This document shows positions 51,083 to 57,101 of a DNA stretch of 57,101 nt, piece after piece. Position 1 is the first letter of the stretch; each line of letters opens with the position of its first letter. The notes under the pieces were generated by a model. The model was given only the letters and a program-made list of their open reading frames with translations, was not told the origin of the DNA and ran no database searches. Made by a program: the position numbers and the translations under genes. Source of the stretch: JALOAD01 sp023228995 [NCBI: Candidatus Muiribacterium halophilum] (GTDB lineage Bacteria; Muiribacteriota; Muiribacteriia; Muiribacteriales); assembly GCA_023228995.1 (NCBI GenBank), contig JALOAD010000022.1, forward strand, positions 1-57,101, written 5' to 3'.

Positions 51083-51962
51083 ATTCAATCTCCTTGCCTA
51101 TATACTCATCGCTACCACCAGAATTCCCAAATTTATTTATATTTTTTATATCACCTGAAAGATATCCAATATAACAATCTCCAGAAGATAAAAAATTTTC
51201 AACATTAAATTTAAAATTCCAGCTTTTTTCCATATCCATTGTAAAAACTGCTCCTGAATAAGTATTTGTTATAGTATTTTTAAAAATTTGTTTCGTAATT
51301 GTATTATAAAATGAATTATAAAGTACAAAAACCGGATTAATATTGTCAAAAGATACTTTATTAAGCGAATAATCTGATATAAGACCAGTTTCTCCAGGTT
51401 TATTAACAGACATTATAGCATGCATTGAATTATCTATTGATGAAAAAGTAAAATAAAAAAGCATATATGACGGATATGACCCTGGTCTTGTTAACTGCGT
51501 CATCATGTCAGCGCCGTTTGTATATGGTGAATTAGAACTTATTTTTATCGGGAATATTTTATGTGTTATATTACCGTATTCAGCTATAACAAATATTTCT
51601 TTTAATAAAAATTTAAGCTTGCCATTTGAAGCTTCAATAGCATTCGCAGAACCCATATAAACATTTGATTTTTTGGGAACTTCAACAGTTATAAAAGGTC
51701 CTTCCACTTTATATGGAGTTTTCCACGGTGATAAAAGTTTTCCACTTCCAGATGCCATAATATCATTAAGTTTTCCTGGCCAATGTCCATTTTTTTCAAA
51801 AAATAATGTAGCTTCTTTTCTAAACGCAAAAATATCAAGTTCGAGTTTATCAGCTTTTATTCTTTCAAGATAAGCTAATAAATTAGGAACTAATACATAG
51901 GTGAGAATACTCATTATTATAAGTACAACCATTATTTCAACTATTGAAAAACCCTTTTTCAT
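51066..51962 (-). CDS. pseudopilin with large C-terminal domain
   Basis: A 298-residue pseudopilin: MKKGFSIVEIMVVLIIMSILTYVLVPNLLAYLERIKADK has the prepilin site after Gly and Glu at +5. FFEKNGHWPGKLNDIMASGSGKL is shared with the next gene and with GspG-like proteins. About 170 residues of beta-rich tail follow, without a motif I can name. The two pseudopilins overlap by 17 bases and are probably subunits of the same pilus or secretion fibre, embedded among tRNA synthetase genes. Confidence 0.8.
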   Translation of the reverse strand: MKKGFSIVEIMVVLIIMSILTYVLVPNLLAYLERIKADKLELDIFAFRKEATLFFEKNGHWPGKLNDIMASGSGKLLSPWKTPYKVEGPFITVEVPKKSNVYMGSANAIEASNGKLKFLLKEIFVIAEYGNITHKIFPIKISSNSPYTNGADMMTQLTRPGSYPSYMLFYFTFSSIDNSMHAIMSVNKPGETGLISDYSLNKVSFDNINPVFVLYNSFYNTITKQIFKNTITNTYSGAVFTMDMEKSWNFKFNVENFLSSGDCYIGYLSGDIKNINKFGNSGGSDEYIGKEIEFAYFY

Positions 51963-51986
51963 ATAATCACCTTTGTTTAAAAACTA

Positions 51987-54308
51987 TTATTCAGCTCTTA
52001 ATGTAACCTGTATGTTTTTTAAAGCATTTAGTATATTTTGAATATGCAAATTTATCTCAACATCACTCAAAGTCTTTGAAGCATTAGAAAATATAAGCCT
52101 AAAAGTAAGACTTTTTGTATTTTCAGGAATTTTACCACCCTTAAACATATCATACATAGTCATACTTTCAATATCATCTATATTAAGCTTTGATATTGTA
52201 TTTTTTATTTGTGAATAATCAACTTCTTCAGGAACTATAAGAGATAAATCAAATTTAGAACCTGGATAGATAGAAAGTTCCTTTATATAATCTTGTTGTT
52301 TTGCTTGTAAAAATTCAGGATAAATCTCAAAATAATAAACTTCATTAAAAAATCTTGAACGAATCGAAGGATGAAGTTTACCAACAAATCCAGCTTCTTT
52401 ACCATTTGAAATAATCTTTGCACACATTCCAGGATGAAGGAATTCAACTTGTTCACTTCTTGAATATTCAACATTATAACTGTTTAAAATATTATCAACT
52501 ATTCCTTTTAAATAATAATAATCAACATCAACTGAAATTTGAGGATGTTTAAAAGCTTTACCTGATGCAATACCCGAAATAACATATTTTTCATTATATG
52601 AATTTTTATTATTCAAATAAACTTTACCAGTTTCAAAATAAAAATGATTTTCAACACCTCTTTTGGAATTATATTCAATATTTTTAAGAAGTCCTTTATA
52701 CATTTGAGTTCTCATAAAAGCCATATCCTCATTAAGAGGATTGATTAAAGCTGGAGAATTTTGTTGTTTATTATTTACAAGACTAAAATTTTTAACTTCA
52801 TTAAAACCAAGATCACTTAATTTGAAAGAAAAATCAAAATAAAGTGAAAGTTTATTATAATAAGGAATTGCTTCTATATTTATATCTTTTGCCTCAATAT
52901 TATCATAACCATAAAACTTAGCTATTTCTTCAACTATATCAACTTCTAAATTAATATCTTTTCTGCATGAATGTATTTTGAATAAATTTTTACCAAGTCT
53001 ATCAACAGGAAGTCTTTCAATAATTTCATTAATTCTTTCTTGAGGAATATCACAACCTATATATTTTTTTATTTTTTCAACATTAAAAACAACAGTTTTT
53101 TCTTCTTCTTTTAATGGATAATTATCTATTTTATTAAAAAACATAATATTATCTCCACCGTGTTTTTTTAATAAATAACTTGCTAAATCAATAGCATATT
53201 CAGCCATATTAACATCAGCATGTTTTTCAAATCTTGAAGAAGAATCTGTTTTTAAACCTATTTTTTTTGATGTTTTTGCAATACCTTTTGGTTCAAAACA
53301 AGCTGATTCAAGAAATATTGCTCCAGTTTTTTCTTTTACTTCAGACTCAATTCCACCAATTATACCTGCAATTGCAACAGGTTTTTTGGAATCTGCTATA
53401 ACAAGATCATGTTGATTTAATTTATATTTATTTTCATTTAAAGCTGAAAATTCATTTTTTTCTGAATATCTTATAATTACTTTTTTATCTAAAAAAGTTG
53501 AAGCATCAAAAGCATGCATTGGATGACCTGTTTCAAGCATTACATAATTTGTAATATCAACAAGGAAATTTATAGATCTAATATCACATGCTACTAGTCT
53601 TCTTTTGATATATTCAGGAGATTCTAAAGCACTTACTCCTTCAACATATCTACCAACATATCTTGGACAAGCATTTTTATCTTCTATTTTTACTTCAAAT
53701 ATATTTTCATTTTTATCTGATTTAACATTAATAAATTCTTTTTTATTGTTATATGGAATATTAAAAAAAACAGAAAGATCTCTTGCAATACCCATAACTC
53801 CCAAATGATCAGGTCTATTTGCAAAAGTTTCAAGTGAATAAACATAATCATCTAGCTCATAATAATCCTTAAATAAAACTCCAACTGGAGTACATTCAGG
53901 TAAAATCATTATTCCATCAGATTTATCGGCAAGACCAAGTTCTTTAAGAGAACACAGCATTCCAAAAGATTCAACACCTCTAAGTTTTGCTTTTTTTATT
54001 TGAAAATTTCCAGGCAAATTAGCACCTATGTTAGCTACAACAACTTTTTTACCAACACCAACATTTGAAGCTCCACATATTATTTGAACTTTTTCTTTAC
54101 CATTATCTATTGTACATAATGAAAGTTTATCTGCATCAGGATGCTTTTCGCACTTTTCAACATATCCTGTAACAACATTTTCAAGATTTTCTCCAAGATA
54201 ATAAAAATCATCAACTTCAAGCCCAATTTTGGGAAATATTTCTTTCAATTCTTCTGCTGATACGGGAATATCAATAAATTCTTTAAGCCATTTATATGTT
54301 AATTTCAA
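51987..54308 (-). CDS. phenylalanine--tRNA ligase, beta subunit
   Basis: A 773-residue PheT. N-terminal tRNA-binding (EMAP-like) domain (ENVVTGYVEKCEKHPDADKLSLCTID...), B3/B4 core with YVMLETGHPMHAFDA and the GIIGGIESEV stretch, B5 domain (FNVEKIKKYIGCDI), and the C-terminal anticodon-binding domain (YPGSKFDLSLIVPEEVDYSQI). Length is near normal. It forms the alpha2beta2 enzyme with PheS, encoded 22 bases upstream. Confidence 0.95.
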   Translation of the reverse strand: MKLTYKWLKEFIDIPVSAEELKEIFPKIGLEVDDFYYLGENLENVVTGYVEKCEKHPDADKLSLCTIDNGKEKVQIICGASNVGVGKKVVVANIGANLPGNFQIKKAKLRGVESFGMLCSLKELGLADKSDGIMILPECTPVGVLFKDYYELDDYVYSLETFANRPDHLGVMGIARDLSVFFNIPYNNKKEFINVKSDKNENIFEVKIEDKNACPRYVGRYVEGVSALESPEYIKRRLVACDIRSINFLVDITNYVMLETGHPMHAFDASTFLDKKVIIRYSEKNEFSALNENKYKLNQHDLVIADSKKPVAIAGIIGGIESEVKEKTGAIFLESACFEPKGIAKTSKKIGLKTDSSSRFEKHADVNMAEYAIDLASYLLKKHGGDNIMFFNKIDNYPLKEEEKTVVFNVEKIKKYIGCDIPQERINEIIERLPVDRLGKNLFKIHSCRKDINLEVDIVEEIAKFYGYDNIEAKDINIEAIPYYNKLSLYFDFSFKLSDLGFNEVKNFSLVNNKQQNSPALINPLNEDMAFMRTQMYKGLLKNIEYNSKRGVENHFYFETGKVYLNNKNSYNEKYVISGIASGKAFKHPQISVDVDYYYLKGIVDNILNSYNVEYSRSEQVEFLHPGMCAKIISNGKEAGFVGKLHPSIRSRFFNEVYYFEIYPEFLQAKQQDYIKELSIYPGSKFDLSLIVPEEVDYSQIKNTISKLNIDDIESMTMYDMFKGGKIPENTKSLTFRLIFSNASKTLSDVEINLHIQNILNALKNIQVTLRAE

Positions 54309-54330
54309 TTTTTCCTCCTAATATTAAAAC

Positions 54331-55359
54331 TTATCTAACAAAATTCTTAAGAAATCTCATATCATTATCATAAAGATATCTAATATCTTTGATTTTATAT
54401 TTAAGCATAGCAATTCTTTCAATACCCATTCCAAAAGCAAATCCAGAGTAATTTTCACTATCAATGCCACAATTTGTAAGAACCTGAGGATGAACCATTC
54501 CACAACCCATTATTTCAATAAATCCAGTATTTTTACAAACTGGACAATGAGATTTACCCTCTCCATGACAAGCAACGCATGATATATAAACTTCTGCTGA
54601 AGGTTCTGTAAACGGAAAATAAGAAGGCTGAAATCTAACTTGGGTATTTTCTCCATAATAATCTTTTAAAAATCTCATTAAAATACCTTTAAGATCAGCA
54701 AAAGTAACTCCTTGAGCTATATAAAGACCTTCAATCTGATGGAATATCGGTGTATGAGTAGCATCAATATCATCTTTTCTATAAACTCTACCAGGAGATA
54801 CTATTTTAATAGGAGGTTTGCTATTGAGCATTGTTCTAACTTGAACCGGAGATGTATGAGTTCTCAACACATATCCGTTTTCCATAAAAAAAGTATCCTG
54901 CATATCCCTTGCTGGATGATCTGCTGGAATATTTAATTTATCAAAATTATAATCTTCACATTCTATTTCAGGACCATCTTCAACACTAAAACCATAAGTT
55001 TTAAAAACTTCACAAAGTTCATATAAAACTCTAGTAACTGGATGCATACTTCCAGAACGAACATAATGTCCAGGTAAAGTCACATCTATTTTTTCCTTTG
55101 CTATTTTTTCATTAAGAATTTTCATTTCAATTGCATTTTTTTGGCTTTCAAAAGAATTTTCAACATCAGTTTTAATAGAATTCATTTTTTGACCATATTG
55201 TTTTTTTTGTTCAACAGGAATATTGACAATTTCTCTTTTTAATTTGTTCAATTCACCGTTTTTACCAAATATATCAACTCTGATTTTTTCAAGACCATCA
55301 ATATCCAAAGCCGAATTAATAAGAGAAATCAACTGTTCTCTAGTGTTTTCAATACTCAT
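54331..55359 (-). CDS. phenylalanine--tRNA ligase, alpha subunit
   Basis: A 342-residue PheS with coiled coil at the N-terminus and the class II catalytic core: HPVTRVLYELCEVFKTYGFSVEDGPEIE, PADHPARDMQDTFF, VYRKDDIDATHTPIFHQIEGL and the C-terminal GFAFGMGIERIAMLKY. An extra Cys set, CVACHGEGKSHCPVCKNTG, occurs at about 258-276 and looks like a zinc ribbon insertion seen in some PheS proteins. Overlaps nothing; three bases from the methyltransferase gene. Confidence 0.95.
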   Translation of the reverse strand: MSIENTREQLISLINSALDIDGLEKIRVDIFGKNGELNKLKREIVNIPVEQKKQYGQKMNSIKTDVENSFESQKNAIEMKILNEKIAKEKIDVTLPGHYVRSGSMHPVTRVLYELCEVFKTYGFSVEDGPEIECEDYNFDKLNIPADHPARDMQDTFFMENGYVLRTHTSPVQVRTMLNSKPPIKIVSPGRVYRKDDIDATHTPIFHQIEGLYIAQGVTFADLKGILMRFLKDYYGENTQVRFQPSYFPFTEPSAEVYISCVACHGEGKSHCPVCKNTGFIEIMGCGMVHPQVLTNCGIDSENYSGFAFGMGIERIAMLKYKIKDIRYLYDNDMRFLKNFVR

Positions 55360-55362
55360 TCT

Positions 55363-56187
55363 TTATATCCTCCAGTCTTTCTGTCTCATTATCTCATAAG
55401 CCGATACTCCAGTTGCAACACCAGCATTCAAAGATTCTATGTCGCCTAAAATAGGTATTTTAATCCTTAAATCCGATAATTCACAAATATCCGCAGGAAT
55501 TCCATTAGATTCATTACCTGTTATAAGAGCGATTTTATTGTACTTTGTATAATCTATTTTTTCATAATATTCTGTATTTTCACCAAGTGTAGTTGCAATA
55601 AGACAAAATCCATGTTCTTTAAGATTTTTAAGATAATCTCTGATGTTTTCAGTTTTAAATATTGGAACTCTAAATATAGCACCTTGAGTTGATCTAACAG
55701 TTTTTGGATTATAATGATCAACTGTATCTTCTGAAACTACAATGCCATCAAGAGCAAGAGCATCGCAAATTCTAACTATAGTCCCAAGATTTCCAGGATC
55801 TTGCAATCCTGTAAGAATAATAATAAACGATCTATTTTTGGTAAAAATTTTATTATCATCCCATTTAAGTCTTGTCGGAACAGCAATTATCCCTTGAGGA
55901 TTTTGAGTTTCACAGAGTTTATTAAATACACTTTCCGCTACAAGAACAAGCTCTGAACCTCTTTTAGATAAATCATCAAAAAGTTCTTTACCACCCTTGA
56001 CCTTAAAAAGATCAAGGGAGTAAATATAATAAGGAATTTCAATATCACTTTTTAAAGCTTCGTTTATACTGTTAATACCTTCCAAAAGAAACTTTTCTTT
56101 TTCTTCACTTACTTTCTTTTTTTTCAGACTTTTAATAAATCTGATAAAATTGTTTTTCGGATTAGTTATTGGTTTTATTTTTTCCAT
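55363..56187 (-). CDS. SpoU/TrmH-family RNA 2'-O-methyltransferase
   Basis: A 274-residue SPOUT methyltransferase using S-adenosylmethionine to methylate ribose in rRNA or tRNA. An N-terminal substrate-binding domain (KVSEEKEKFLLEGINSINEAL) precedes the catalytic part with GLQDPGNLGTIVRICDALALDGIVV, LITGNESNGIP and DIESLNAGVATGVSAYEIMRQ. These are motifs 1-3 of the family. Target position unknown. It overlaps the upstream gene by 13 bases. Confidence 0.9.
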   Translation of the reverse strand: MEKIKPITNPKNNFIRFIKSLKKKKVSEEKEKFLLEGINSINEALKSDIEIPYYIYSLDLFKVKGGKELFDDLSKRGSELVLVAESVFNKLCETQNPQGIIAVPTRLKWDDNKIFTKNRSFIIILTGLQDPGNLGTIVRICDALALDGIVVSEDTVDHYNPKTVRSTQGAIFRVPIFKTENIRDYLKNLKEHGFCLIATTLGENTEYYEKIDYTKYNKIALITGNESNGIPADICELSDLRIKIPILGDIESLNAGVATGVSAYEIMRQKDWRI

Positions 56188-57101
56188 TCGTTTACTTTTA
56201 ATTTATAATCCTCAGCTATTTTTTTTGATTCAACTTTATCTTTACCTTCAGCATAAACATTAAAATATGGTTTATCTGAATCAGGAATAAGTAGAACCCA
56301 AGCATCTTTACCCATATTAATTTTTACACCATCAACAAGTTCTATATCAAGATCTTTTGAATGTTCCATAATATTTCTCATAACAGTACCCTTTTCAGAC
56401 CAATCACAAGGAATTCTTTTATGAACTCTCAAATCTTCAGGGAAATTTTTTCGTATATTATTAAAGCAAAGTTTTTTATCAGCAACAAGATTAAGAATTA
56501 TAGAAATACTCGCCATTGCATCAAACCAAGGCATAAATTCAGGGAAAATAAATCCTCCTTCACCGTCTGCAACCAATTTAACACCTTTTATTTCTGCTGC
56601 CTGCATCATATTTCTATTATACATCTTAGTATAAATAACTTCACAACCATTTTCTCTAGCTATTTTTTCAATTCTTTTTGATGAATTAATCGGAACAGCA
56701 ACCTTACAACCAGGTTTATTTTTACATATTGTATGAACCATAACAGCCTGAGAATCTCCTCGTCCTATCTTATTACCGTCACCATCAACAAGGAATATTT
56801 TTTCAGCTCCAGAATCCATCATAACTCCAATGTCAGCAGAAAGAGATTTTACAATATCTCCAAGTCTTTTATATTCAGCATCAAAACTCGTTTTATCCCT
56901 AATAAATCTTTTAGGATCTTCATAAGAATTTAATGCAATAATATCAAGATTATACTCAGAAAGAATAGATGGGAAAAAATTTGAAGCACTTCCAAAAGAA
57001 TAATCAAGAACAACTTTTAATTTAGCTTTTGATATTTTTTCAGAATCAACAAAATTAACAAGTCCATCTTTGTAATATTCAAGAACTCTATGAGGAAAAG
57101 A
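56175..57101 (-). CDS. phosphomannomutase-type protein, 5' end outside the window
   Basis: The frame is open from the window edge to the stop at 56175 (at least 308 residues). The visible part resembles the C-terminal phosphohexomutase half of nucleotidyltransferase/phosphomannomutase fusion proteins: SFPHRVLEYYKDGLVNFVD, VVLDYSFGSASNFFPSIL, then LSADIGVMMDSGAEKIFLVDGDG. The metal-binding D-x-D-x-D of active mutases is degenerate here (DSGAE), as in many such fusions. NKIGRGDSQAV and ADGEGGFIFPEF mark later domains. Probably part of sugar-nucleotide synthesis; catalytic status doubtful. The N-terminal domains would lie beyond 57101. Confidence 0.75.
   Translation of the reverse strand, partial: SFPHRVLEYYKDGLVNFVDSEKISKAKLKVVLDYSFGSASNFFPSILSEYNLDIIALNSYEDPKRFIRDKTSFDAEYKRLGDIVKSLSADIGVMMDSGAEKIFLVDGDGNKIGRGDSQAVMVHTICKNKPGCKVAVPINSSKRIEKIARENGCEVIYTKMYNRNMMQAAEIKGVKLVADGEGGFIFPEFMPWFDAMASISIILNLVADKKLCFNNIRKNFPEDLRVHKRIPCDWSEKGTVMRNIMEHSKDLDIELVDGVKINMGKDAWVLLIPDSDKPYFNVYAEGKDKVESKKIAEDYKLKVNEWKK

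Noticed and set aside
1-57101. tRNA, rRNA, riboswitch or CRISPR loci
   Set aside because: No tRNA-like cloverleaf, rRNA-like stretch, known riboswitch core or regular repeat-spacer array was found by eye in the spacers.

Overview
The window is very AT-rich (GC content by eye in the high twenties percent) and densely coded, mostly on the minus strand. It looks like chromosome from a motile, anaerobic, double-membraned bacterium. A flagellin gene shows motility. A four-subunit 2-oxoacid:ferredoxin oxidoreductase and ferredoxin-bearing MinD-type ATPases indicate anaerobic metabolism. A beta-barrel protein ending in Phe points to an outer membrane. Many pseudopilins with unusual tails, WG repeats and FG-GAP repeats recall poorly sampled low-GC phyla such as Muirbacteria, but that placement is only a guess.

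Layout. 1-456: intergenic repeats. 457-5977: a flagellin carrying a von Willebrand A domain, preceded by a very large radical SAM protein with two SPASM-like cysteine sets. 6065-10394: a cluster resembling the 'orange protein' (ORP) complex of Desulfovibrio: DUF5320-like protein, ORP, two ferredoxin-MinD ATPases, an Mrp-ORP fusion, then a Fur-family regulator. A perfect 7-1-7 Fur box overlaps the predicted transcription start. 10533-15889: a pseudopilin-like protein, an FMN-binding protein, a WG-repeat protein, a zinc-ribbon protein, a lone response regulator and a decayed sensor kinase. 15943-21839: a serine hydrolase, an HtrA-like protease with a catalytically dead paralogue bracketed by inverted repeats, and malic enzyme. 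21870-25106: a minor pilin operon. 25254-26816: a secreted lysozyme-like protein, followed by about 720 bases of hairpins and repeats. 27541-29665: a type II restriction-modification pair. 29771-32175: a Zn/Mn ABC transporter. 32276-34989: the korDABC-type oxidoreductase. 35047-39310: folD, holA, an HD-GYP protein and a pseudouridine synthase. 39461-43853: a FecR-like protein, a divergent rpoA, a tiny mS38/COX24-like gene, murG and an unknown protein. 44016-47422: a hybrid kinase and an outer-membrane protein. 47623-57101: serS, ychF, two large pseudopilins, pheT, pheS, a SpoU methyltransferase and the 3' part of a phosphomannomutase-type gene.

How the parts relate. Several gene runs overlap by 1-14 bases and are probably operons. 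Mobile-repeat activity is visible: a family with ends starting TTGGGGTCAGGTCTTCGGAA forms a 186-bp MITE-like element at 47430-47615 and a 1763-bp inverted pair at 17155-18917. The right end of that pair now encodes the C-terminus of the active HtrA-like protease. A second dispersed repeat family sits between operons.

The strongest candidates for new biology are the VWA-flagellin with its neighbouring radical SAM/tandem-SPASM protein, the Fur-box-controlled ORP cluster, the divergent RNA polymerase alpha subunit outside a ribosomal protein operon, and the pseudopilins carrying LamG or other large tails. All functions are read from motifs by eye; no database search was run.
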